Assembly (NCBI GenBank): GCA_002321305.1
Contig: DCMF01000073.1
Location: 1-16,301 of the forward strand
DNA length: 16,301 nt
Direction of reading: 5' to 3'
Source of the DNA: Verrucomicrobia bacterium UBA1629
GTDB lineage: Bacteria; Verrucomicrobiota; Kiritimatiellia; RFP12; UBA1067
In this document: piece after piece, positions 6,301 through 13,171 of the stretch
How the letters are laid out: every line of letters begins with the position of its first letter
Numbering within the stretch: position 1 is the first letter of the stretch
Program-made: the position numbers and the translations under genes
Notes under the pieces: model-generated
Databases searched by the model: none
What the model saw: only the letters and a program-made list of their open reading frames with translations
What the model was told of the DNA's origin: nothing

Positions 6301-9300
6301 CAGGGTCTCCTTCGCGTTCGCGATCCACGAGCCGGCGCTGATCGGCAGCCGCGCCTCCCACCGGAGCTTCTGCAGCGCGGCCTCCGTGTCCTTCGACTGC
6401 TGCTTGCGGATGCGCTCGACCAGGTAGCCGCTCGCCTGTTCCGTCGCGAAGTGGCGCGACACCTCCTCGAAGGCGTCCTTCAGGCGCGGGTCGTTGGCGA
6501 TCGTCGCCTCGATGACCTGCGACCACGTCGGCGCGCGCGTCTCCATCTCGCGCGGCATGACGAGCCACTTCCCGAACATCGCGTTCGCCAGCTCGCCCAT
6601 CGTGCTGACGTCGCCCCGGCTCACGGGGCTTCCCGTCGCCGGATCCGTCAGCGGCCCGCCGTAGGACCAGTCCAGGAACGCGCCGGCCTCGGCCCGCGCC
6701 GCCGCCTCGGCGGTCTGCCCCTGTCCTGTGCCGCGCGCGCCAGCGCTCGGCGCGAACCGCCGCAGGGCCTCGGCCCGAACCGACTTGCCGATCGTCTGCA
6801 CGCCCCCCAGCACGCCCGCCGTCTGCTGCGGCATCTCCAGCACGATCCGCGCAATCTCGTCGGCGAACACCTGCGTCGCCGCAGCCTGCCCGCCGTCCGC
6901 CACGCCGCGCGCGCGGCGGTTGCCGAGGTTGGCGAGCTGGTTCGCGAGCGCCTCGTCGCTCCGCTTCCGCTCGGCGCGGATGTCCGCCGGACGCTGCGTC
7001 GCGCACCAGTTGGGGTCTTCGTCCCGATAGAACCCGTGCTGCTTCAGCCGCGTCTTCTCCTGGGCCATGTCGGTCTTGTCCACCGTGCCGAAGACGTCGG
7101 CTGAAATGTACAGCCGCCCGGCCGCCGTGTGCGCAGCGGCGCGTCCGCCGGGAAGCCGCTTCACGACACCCGCCGGCGCCGCGTCTCCCGTCAGGCGCTT
7201 GCGCACGAACTCCATTGCCGAGATCGGAAGCGAAATCTTCCGGGACGTGCCGAGCTGCGAAAGCGGCGTCACGCCCTGCGTCGAGAGCTCGCGGCTCATG
7301 GCCAGCGCGCCCGGCGTCTGCTCGCCGACCCCGGCGTCGTCCGCCACGCGCGTACGCCCGGCAATGAACAGCGACTTGTTGACCAGCGGACGCCCAGACC
7401 CGCCCGTCCCGACGCTGAACTTCGCCACACCCCCGTTGAATTCCGCCACGCGATTTGCTATACTTTCCACGAACTCAGCAATCGGGGCTTGTCTCTCACC
7501 GACGGTGACGGCAGCCAACTGCCCTGCTGAGTTTTCGTATTTTGCGACATCGATCGCCTCGACCGTGTACATCTTCACCCCGTCCCTGACGTATTCAAGA
7601 ACGGTGATCATCACAGGCTCGAAGCGTCCCGACTCCGAGTCATAGACGGCCGAACCGAGGCGATGCGTCCTTCTGACCTCTTTCCGCCCGTGCGTGTCGG
7701 CGTGCGTACCATCGACAAACGCGGCCTTGAACACCTTGTCGGCGTTTGCCACGGCAAGCGCATGTAGCCGAGGCGAAACAGACTTCTTCGTCGCCTTCTC
7801 GCTCGTCATCTTCGCGACGTCACGGTTGCTGATGACAACGGTCAGCCCAAGGCGTTCGTTCGTCAGGCTCTTTCCGACGACACCGGCTTTCTTCAGCGCT
7901 GCCCGCGCCTGTTCGACCGACCGTGCCGGCCTGTGGTCGCGAAGTCCCTCAAACTCTGCCCCCTGTCCCGTGGCGGCGGCGCGAGCCGCCGCGCCCGCCC
8001 CCGCCTGCATCAGCCCGATCTCCTCCAGGTTCTTCATCAGCGCCTGCGCGCGGTCGTTCTCGATCGCGCGCGCCGTCTCCCAGTCGATGTCGAACCCCGG
8101 CTCGCCGCGCTCCGCCATGTCACGGATGTACTCGACGACGCCCATTCCGCTGTCCTGCCAGCGCCGCTCCGCCTCGCCCTCGGCCGCCGCCCGCGCGGCC
8201 GCCTCCTCGCGCGCCGCGAGCGCGTCCTGTCCCGTGCCGGCGGCGCGGGCCTTCGCCCATTCGCCGAACCCCGCGCGATCCTTCGCCAGCCCCGCGACCA
8301 GATCCTCCGGCGTCGCCCCGACCCATTCCGCGTGGCCCGTCTCCTGCGCGATCTGCGCCGCCAGCCCGTCGTTCCGACCGACCGTCGGATACCGCCCGAA
8401 GATGTCCGCGAGCTCGCCCTCGAACCCGTTGCGACCCTTGACGTAGACCTTCCCGCCTTCCGACAGCCGAAGCTCCAGCCCCGCAAGCCGCCGCTCGATC
8501 CAGTCCGTCACGTTCGCGTCGTCCCGCGCGAGGACGACCTTTCCGCCCGGCTGCGTCCGCTCCAGGTCAACCGGCAGCGCGAAGAGGTAGCCCCGGTCGT
8601 TCTTCCACCGCAGAAGCCCGTTCGACCCGCTGCCGCCGTCCTCGTCATACTTCCGTATCGACGTCTTCGACAGCGGCGCGCGCTTCCGCGTCCCGAACTC
8701 GCTTCCCTTCAGCAGCTCGGCGTTGACCGCGTCCACGAACTCGCCGAGCGTCATCTTCTCGATCTGCTCCTCCGTGAGGTCGGCGAGCCCGAACGCGCCC
8801 CTGAACGCCTTCCAGACCTCCTTCAGCCACGCCTTCAGCTCCGCCGTAAGCCCCTTGTCCTCGACCAGCCGCGCGCCACGGTCGCCAATCAGCGTCGCCA
8901 ACGCCTCGTCGCAGATCCCCTCGTCGCGCCCCTTCAGATAGGCGTACTCGTGCCCCTCGACCTCCGAGTAGCCCTTGATCTCCCTGAAGTACTCGCTGTT
9001 CCGCACGAGTTCCATGCCGCGCCGCCAGAGCGCGGGGTTGATGCCGCGAATCGCCTCCAGCGCGAGATGCCCGTACTCGTGGATCGGCGTGTTGAAGTTG
9101 ATCGCCGCCGGGTTGAAGTGCAGCACGCCCTCGCCGTCCATGATCCCGTAGATGTTGCCGTGGCGATCGACGAACGGACGCCCGTTCGGCGTCTTCTCCA
9201 GCGCGGCGCGAAAGCTCGTCTCGTCGTAGGTGACGCCGTTGCCGAGCGTCGTCTTGAAGAGAAGCCCGAACAGTTTCGCCCGCGTGTCCAGCTTCGCCTG

Positions 9301-12135
9301 GGCGGCTTCAAGCCCGCCCCTGTTGATCTCGTCGAGAAGCGCGTCGGCAACCGTCTTCGCGTTCGTGTCCCCCAAGTCGATCGTCAGCCCGTTCCGCTCG
9401 GCGATGTCATTGAGCCTTTTCAGGAACGCCGCCGCGTCCGCCGCGTTCTCCGGACGCGAAAGCAGGTCATCCGTGAGGCCCTCCACGCGAATCCCCTCCT
9501 GCGAGATCTCGACGCGCACCTCCGGGAACCTCTGGCACCCCATCACGCCGCCGTCGCGCGACTTGAGTTCCGTGCCCTTCAGCCGCTCCGCGTTCACCGC
9601 GCCCTCGTAGGCCGTCTGCGGCGGGCGCGGCACTTCCGGCCCGTCCGCCCATTCGCCGATTCCGGACTCCATTTCGCGCGTCACCTCGTCCTCAAGGCGC
9701 TTCAGCCCATCGAGAGGCGATGCGTCCGACGACCGCTCCTGCGCGGCGATCTTGTCCATGAGCCGCCGCGCCAGCGTCTCGTTCCCGTCCGCGAAGTCGA
9801 GCACGCGGTCGATGAGCAGGGCGCGTTCGTCGGACGGCCTGCCGCCCAGTTCGCAGTACGCGGCGGAAATGAGATCCTCCGCCACGTCTCCGCCAACCTG
9901 GCCATCCCTGACCGCCCCCTTCAGTTTGTCGGTTCCGTTGATCGCGATGTTCAGCGCCTGGCGCATGCCGCCCGTCCACCGGCCCTTCTCGTCCTTCCCG
10001 ATGAGTCCGTCTGCCTCCGCGTCTTCCCACGACGTGATGTGCCGTCCCTCGATCTCGCCGACCTGCTCCGCGACCGGCGCGCCGCGAAGGCGGCTCCTCT
10101 CGTCCGTCTCGGCCTGCTTCTCGCGCGACACCTCGCCGACGACCTCACGTGTCGCCGCCTCGACAAGCTTCTTCCGAAAGTCCGGATCGTCCAGGTCCCT
10201 CGCGTCCGTGATCTTCTCGGACGCCCTGAGCCAAATGCGCCCGAACGTGTCTTTCTCGTCCTCCTCGGCAATCCGCTTCTCGTCCAGCAGCGCCTTCACC
10301 GGCGCCTCGATCGTCTTGCTCAGCGCCTCCGCGCGCTCATCGTTTATCTGCAGCCGAACGCGCTCGTTCAGGACATCGCGCTGACGCGACAGCACATCGA
10401 CGAGGTTGTTCATCTCTGCGCGCGACATCGTCTCCGGCACACCCGCCGCAATCGCCAGCCGCACGAAATCGTCCTTCTTCGCGCGCGCCGCCGCCTCTCC
10501 CGACACCGTGCTTTCGCCGCCATACCCCGTGCCGGCGGCGCCCTTCCCCTGTCCCGTGCCGGCGGCGCCCTTCCCCTGTTCGGCAGAGCTCTTTCCCTGT
10601 TCCGTGCCGACGGCGCCAGCCGTCGGTTCCGGCCGCCCCAGAACCTCTCGCCGGGCGCGAATCGCCGCGTCCAGCTTGTCGCTGCTCATCATCGTGTAGA
10701 GCTTCGCCGCGCCGTCGGCTTCCTTGAGCATGTCGAGCATAAAGCCGCGCCGATACCGCTCGTGCCGCAGATAGGCCTCCCTGTTCTCGACCTTCTGGAG
10801 AATCGCCCCCGGCACGGCGTTGAGTCCGTGAAAGAGAAGCCCCTCCATCTTGCCATCCCACAGCGCGCCGCCCATTCCTTCAGTGACGGGCCGCCCGGTC
10901 GCCTCGTTTTCAAGCCCCTTGTTTCCGGCCGCCTGAAGCGCCATGACGTCGGAGATCGCCTCGCCGCCGGCAAGGAACCGCCACATCGGGCTCTTGATCC
11001 CGTCCGCCATTCCGCCCGCGCGCATCATGACGCGCCCGCCGAAGTAGTTGAGCAGGAACGCCTCGCCGCCGACCGTCGCCGCCTGACGCGGCGTCATCCC
11101 ATTCTCGATCGCGGCATCGTACATCGCCGCGTAGGCGTTGATCCCGTCCGATCCGAAAACCGTCTCCATGTAGGCGCCGAAGTTCCCGCCAAGCGCGGCG
11201 CGCGCGTAGGCGCCGATCTTCTGGAGCTTCGACACCGCGACCGCGTTCCCCATGAGATCCGTCGGCGCGGTCTTCGCAAGCGCACCGGCCTTCGGGAGAA
11301 GCCGCCCGCCGCTCTCCGCCACAACTTTCGCGCCAAGCGCCGCCCTGGCCTTTGCGTCCATCGTCGCCACGGCCTTTGCGCCCATCGGCGCCCCGGTAGA
11401 CATCCCCGGCGCGAACTTGTACGCCATCCCCGCCACGTTGCCGACGAAGTCCGCGAACGCCGTCGACCAGTCCTCGTAGCCAAGCCGGTCGCCCGTGACG
11501 CTGCCGAGCTTCGCGTCCATCCACGCCTTCGCGGCCGCCGCGTCTCGGACGGTCGCCTCGCCAAGCTGCCCAAGCCCCCGCGTCACCGCGTTGTCGCCGA
11601 GCTTCGAGACGCCTTTCAGCACGTGCCCCGCCGCCGCCGAGACGTCAAGAACCGTCTCGGGAACCGCCTTGAACAGCGTGTTCGCCGCCGCTTCTGCGCC
11701 CTGCCACGCGCCGTAGCCGAGCCCCCTGAAGAACCCGCCGACGCGCGACCAGCCGACGGATCCCCCGTCTATCCCGCGCTGCGCCAACTGCTCGACCTCC
11801 TCCGCATGGTCTCCGCTCTTTCGGTACTCGTCGCTCCGCAGGAACCGCGAGAGTTCGCCGACCGTCATCTTCCGCACGCTGCCGTCGTTCATCCGGACGG
11901 TACGCATAGGCTCGAACGTCGCGCCATGCTCCGACGCGGCGGCCTCGAAGTCGCCCATCTCGCTTGTCGGCACCTCGACGTCCTGCGCGCGCCCGTCAGC
12001 GCCCGTCACGCGAATGCCCTGCACCTCGTCGGGCTTGGCCCCGTGATCGGCAGCGGCCGCCTGGAACTCCTCAAGCTCGTCGCGCGGCACGTCCACCGTC
12101 TGCCCGTCAACCGAAAAGCGCATCACCTGCTTCAT
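3397..12135 (-). CDS. Giant polyvalent-type phage/mobile-element protein with zincin motif
   Basis: Protein of about 2,912 residues. The ATG at 12135 follows AGGAGG at good spacing and starts the coherent sequence MKQVMRFSVDG. Residues 1-110 hold two related units (VDVPRDELEEFQAAA, VEVPTSEMGDFEAAA). An Ala/Gly-rich, partly amphipathic section follows (about 130-470). HEYGH at residues 1019-1023 is a zinc-metallopeptidase motif, with EALATLIGD downstream supplying a possible third ligand. Around residue 1478, HADTHGRKE with a following beta-rich stretch resembles the PBECR/LPD3 nuclease-like domain of polyvalent proteins. From about residue 2290 (YNPAYWAQNVKRN, then NPTDYFRGAPM) it resembles LPD38. 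Such proteins are carried by phages or conjugative elements and delivered into recipients, where they act against host defences. It follows the coiled-coil gene by 28 bp and likely shares its transcript. Domain names are from memory of the families and need a profile search. Confidence 0.8.
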   Translation of the reverse strand: MKQVMRFSVDGQTVDVPRDELEEFQAAAADHGAKPDEVQGIRVTGADGRAQDVEVPTSEMGDFEAAASEHGATFEPMRTVRMNDGSVRKMTVGELSRFLRSDEYRKSGDHAEEVEQLAQRGIDGGSVGWSRVGGFFRGLGYGAWQGAEAAANTLFKAVPETVLDVSAAAGHVLKGVSKLGDNAVTRGLGQLGEATVRDAAAAKAWMDAKLGSVTGDRLGYEDWSTAFADFVGNVAGMAYKFAPGMSTGAPMGAKAVATMDAKARAALGAKVVAESGGRLLPKAGALAKTAPTDLMGNAVAVSKLQKIGAYARAALGGNFGAYMETVFGSDGINAYAAMYDAAIENGMTPRQAATVGGEAFLLNYFGGRVMMRAGGMADGIKSPMWRFLAGGEAISDVMALQAAGNKGLENEATGRPVTEGMGGALWDGKMEGLLFHGLNAVPGAILQKVENREAYLRHERYRRGFMLDMLKEADGAAKLYTMMSSDKLDAAIRARREVLGRPEPTAGAVGTEQGKSSAEQGKGAAGTGQGKGAAGTGYGGESTVSGEAAARAKKDDFVRLAIAAGVPETMSRAEMNNLVDVLSRQRDVLNERVRLQINDERAEALSKTIEAPVKALLDEKRIAEEDEKDTFGRIWLRASEKITDARDLDDPDFRKKLVEAATREVVGEVSREKQAETDERSRLRGAPVAEQVGEIEGRHITSWEDAEADGLIGKDEKGRWTGGMRQALNIAINGTDKLKGAVRDGQVGGDVAEDLISAAYCELGGRPSDERALLIDRVLDFADGNETLARRLMDKIAAQERSSDASPLDGLKRLEDEVTREMESGIGEWADGPEVPRPPQTAYEGAVNAERLKGTELKSRDGGVMGCQRFPEVRVEISQEGIRVEGLTDDLLSRPENAADAAAFLKRLNDIAERNGLTIDLGDTNAKTVADALLDEINRGGLEAAQAKLDTRAKLFGLLFKTTLGNGVTYDETSFRAALEKTPNGRPFVDRHGNIYGIMDGEGVLHFNPAAINFNTPIHEYGHLALEAIRGINPALWRRGMELVRNSEYFREIKGYSEVEGHEYAYLKGRDEGICDEALATLIGDRGARLVEDKGLTAELKAWLKEVWKAFRGAFGLADLTEEQIEKMTLGEFVDAVNAELLKGSEFGTRKRAPLSKTSIRKYDEDGGSGSNGLLRWKNDRGYLFALPVDLERTQPGGKVVLARDDANVTDWIERRLAGLELRLSEGGKVYVKGRNGFEGELADIFGRYPTVGRNDGLAAQIAQETGHAEWVGATPEDLVAGLAKDRAGFGEWAKARAAGTGQDALAAREEAAARAAAEGEAERRWQDSGMGVVEYIRDMAERGEPGFDIDWETARAIENDRAQALMKNLEEIGLMQAGAGAAARAAATGQGAEFEGLRDHRPARSVEQARAALKKAGVVGKSLTNERLGLTVVISNRDVAKMTSEKATKKSVSPRLHALAVANADKVFKAAFVDGTHADTHGRKEVRRTHRLGSAVYDSESGRFEPVMITVLEYVRDGVKMYTVEAIDVAKYENSAGQLAAVTVGERQAPIAEFVESIANRVAEFNGGVAKFSVGTGGSGRPLVNKSLFIAGRTRVADDAGVGEQTPGALAMSRELSTQGVTPLSQLGTSRKISLPISAMEFVRKRLTGDAAPAGVVKRLPGGRAAAHTAAGRLYISADVFGTVDKTDMAQEKTRLKQHGFYRDEDPNWCATQRPADIRAERKRSDEALANQLANLGNRRARGVADGGQAAATQVFADEIARIVLEMPQQTAGVLGGVQTIGKSVRAEALRRFAPSAGARGTGQGQTAEAAARAEAGAFLDWSYGGPLTDPATGSPVSRGDVSTMGELANAMFGKWLVMPREMETRAPTWSQVIEATIANDPRLKDAFEEVSRHFATEQASGYLVERIRKQQSKDTEAALQKLRWEARLPISAGSWIANAKETLLVGFHDKFAPVYVRISEKLKIYKAAQKALLRQTPNAADRARIRAETDRFIGDAERLLHRLELSRTACERGAFNEGNRYFIQMLRLEGKAYERWGLTEEDRSLYLRLQRVVETQGRAASDGMSARQAQIALDEMKARLGPAKYAKLEQYGREFFGIHERELLNDRRLEAAFGKAYVDYLRTQEHYVTTKRTLSVDELAAVDAARAAARAAGVAGGDDMVSGAYAYASAKGAGDVCGETAWTMPMKGSMAAAQEARSATWMKVDRLQHFLRRNQMILDLRDALLKDGVEGVRDLRRADGAEWPDNERYGHLHYMVDGEKRTLVVPRQIADAFRVDPDAAQWITKANGLVRALYIDYNPAYWAQNVKRNQDSIEKNMPGMRETRAKTALRAVAPGLGAASDLVLQALVRNVPRVGCLFGKHTVYAHIPKAERYARILEKTVEWQRELWAAEDAGDMAKVLQMNEDFAGVMEMLKGNFLVPMAQAYRGPETSGFAFEAFSRKGLKSFEQVDAENRARSKGRKFLDAINVFKKNQAQQEHEDVLAKVVAYLHDRMEYGAIRSVEESGLVVKQNVSIAEGERAGRLKRPTQQFVAQFFNMVEKGVVRHWKAFGDRPGEMLIKDGKVWVGRLIGGLFTSGVLMKWMLDDADGDEEKAKAKYGFVFGYAKAFHRAYQNCSDYVKENYNITPIWNGPDGYTSVVIGGALTDEDKLIVPTADYAAGLIAHMMGIAAAPSLGKAVANSTVKAVTPDLQLAGPIVTLLRDTVEATLIDNPTDYFRGAPMYDQRLWENRNESWEMRGQFAAAVGAKLWNDFGGRSILAMDVNGVDNGRGSAPETLESVLRRLPVVSPAIGRMIKIQVGSPAKRGAAIREQEAKTRSLIGLLSEKLLKGRKGDVGWHERDFDGFQRQVEDWTETYGLTPEDVGKLKMKYYNAWIQYKNREGYDRQELARLFAQGRKQGLSEEQLWIILGDL
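5611..5623. repeat. 13-bp repeat CGCGCCCTTCGCG, copy 4 (within coding sequence)
   Basis: Exact match to the three other copies, but inside the giant gene, where on the minus strand it encodes part of ASAKGAGD. It may be coincidental codon use in GC-rich DNA or a member of the same repeat family. Confidence 0.6.
6720..6732 (-). repeat. Single GTGQG-coding repeat in giant gene (site F)
   Basis: CCTGTCCTGTGCC differs by one base from the core found at the other sites. On the minus strand it encodes ARGTGQGQ within an Ala-rich linker near residue 1803. Confidence 0.75.
7962..7974 (-). repeat. Single GTGQG-type repeat in giant gene (site E)
   Basis: CCTGTCCCGTGGC differs by one base from the core and encodes AAATGQGAE on the minus strand, after a run of Ala residues near residue 1388. 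Confidence 0.75.
8226..8238 (-). repeat. Single GTGQG-type repeat in giant gene (site D)
   Basis: Exact CCTGTCCCGTGCC core followed by GGCGGCGC, encoding ARAAGTGQD on the minus strand near residue 1300, next to an Ala/Glu-rich helix. Confidence 0.8.
10521..10612 (-). repeat. 27-bp in-frame tandem repeat in giant gene (site C)
   Basis: Four related units with starts about 27, 27 and 21 bp apart, built on CCCTGTCCCGTGCCGGCGGCG. On the minus strand they encode 9-residue units (AAGTGQGKG, AAGTGYGGE, GTEQGKSSAEQGKG) near residues 509-538. All spacings are multiples of three, so the frame is kept. Confidence 0.85.
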
Positions 12136-12163
12136 CTTCCCCTCCTGCCTGTTCGTCTTCCGC

Positions 12164-13057
12164 TTACCAGTTGAGCGTGCCGCGCCAGCCGCCAGCCCCC
12201 TGTCCCGTGCCCGCCGCGCCAGCGGCGGCTGCCCCAAGCAGCTGCCGAAGCTTCTCATCCTGCTGCTCTCGCGTCATCTTCTGCCAAGCGCCTGCCGTCA
12301 GTCCGGCAGCGGCGAATTGACCTTTCAAGATGTCCGTAGTAAGTCTTCCGCGAGCCTTCTCGTCCGAAAGCGCCCCCCTCAAGGTTGCGATCTTCTCCCG
12401 TGAGGCGTTGTTGCCGTCGGCTATGTCCTTCCGCGTGCTTGCGTTCAGGCCTGCTATCGCAAGCGAGGCTGTGGCCCTCGCCTGTTCAGCCTTTGCCTGG
12501 TGCTCGCCCGCGACGTCCGCCGTGTTGTAGTCGCTGCCGCCGACGTAGTTGCCGTCCTTGTCGAAGAACCCGTAGCGCCGCTGGCTGTCGCGGTCGCGCC
12601 CCTTGTCCTCGATGTCCGCGATCCGCATCTTCGCCTCCATCTCGTTCTCCGCCTGCGTCAGCCCGGCCTTGATCCGCTCCTGTTCAAGCCGCGTCCTGCT
12701 GCCGGGAATGAACGTCCCGTCCTCGTCCGTGTAGCCGTCCTGCAGTTTCGACAGCTCGATGTCCTCCAGTCCCTTCTGCCGCGCGGCCTCGCCCGAGCCC
12801 CGCGTCTTCTCCTGCTGAATGGCCAGGTCGCTCGCGTTCTTCTTGTCCGCCATGTCCATCTCGTGCTGGCGAAGCGCAATCGTCTTCCGCTCCTCGTTCA
12901 TCGCCCGCTGTTCCCACGGCGAGTAGCGGCCGGGGTCGTTGTGCGCAGCCGCGAACCGCGACTCGTTGAACCTCTTGCGGGCCTCCAGGTTCTGCCGATG
13001 CCACTCGTTTTGGCGGGCGCGTTCATTCTCTTCAAGTTCACGTGCGGTCAGTGCCAT
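12164..13057 (-). CDS. Coiled-coil protein upstream of giant gene, possible phage internal/ejection protein
   Basis: Protein of 297 residues, extremely charged and predicted almost wholly helical (RARQNEWHRQNLEARKRF, RTRLEQERIKAGLTQAENE, REKIATLRGALSDEKARGR), with no membrane segment. One short break contains YGFFDKDGNYVGG. The last 25 residues are an Ala/Gly tail with one GTGQG repeat, then GGWRGTLNW. I do not recognise the family. Small helical virion proteins encoded next to very large ejected proteins are common in short-tailed phages, and that is the model I favour, but nothing in the sequence proves it. The ATG at 13057 has AAAGG about 10 bp upstream, an extended -10 promoter (13090-13095) and a hairpin terminator separating it from the integrase. 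It lies 28 bp from the giant gene start. Confidence 0.8.
   Translation of the reverse strand: MALTARELEENERARQNEWHRQNLEARKRFNESRFAAAHNDPGRYSPWEQRAMNEERKTIALRQHEMDMADKKNASDLAIQQEKTRGSGEAARQKGLEDIELSKLQDGYTDEDGTFIPGSRTRLEQERIKAGLTQAENEMEAKMRIADIEDKGRDRDSQRRYGFFDKDGNYVGGSDYNTADVAGEHQAKAEQARATASLAIAGLNASTRKDIADGNNASREKIATLRGALSDEKARGRLTTDILKGQFAAAGLTAGAWQKMTREQQDEKLRQLLGAAAAGAAGTGQGAGGWRGTLNW
12199..12211 (-). repeat. Single GTGQG-coding repeat in coiled-coil gene (site B)
   Basis: Exact CCTGTCCCGTGCC core in the 3' end of the coiled-coil gene, encoding GAAGTGQGAGG on the minus strand after a run of Ala. Confidence 0.8.
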
Positions 13058-13089
13058 GATTCGGATACCTTTCTTTTGGTTTTTCCGAA

Positions 13090-13095
13090 ATCATA
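13090..13095 (-). promoter_or_regulatory. Extended -10 promoter for the coiled-coil/giant gene pair
   Basis: TTGGTATGAT on the minus strand gives TG-N-TATGAT, an extended -10. Transcription would start near 13083, leaving a leader of about 26 nt with AAAGG as ribosome binding site. Confidence 0.45.
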
Positions 13096-13106
13096 CCAAA
13101 AGTCAA

Positions 13107-13137
13107 GGGGGAAGAGCCGTTTTTCGGCCCTTCCCCC
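13107..13137 (-). terminator. Hairpin downstream of the integrase gene
   Basis: Thirteen-base arms (13107-13119 and 13125-13137) pair with a single A-C mismatch around a five-base loop. On the minus strand the stem begins 35 bp after the integrase stop and is followed by TTGACTTTT, a weak U-rich tail. It probably ends integrase transcription or separates it from the downstream operon. Confidence 0.65.
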
Positions 13138-13171
13138 GTCGTTTTGCGGTTCACGTGATACGCTTCCGCGC

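Noticed and set aside
3178..7104. A 1,308-codon open frame on the plus strand, and another of 1,413 codons at 7933-12174
   Set aside because: Both lie antisense to the giant gene, are extremely rich in Arg, Leu, Pro and Val with no recognisable domain, and arise from the GC-rich codon bias of the minus-strand gene. The minus frame has clear motifs and a good ribosome binding site.
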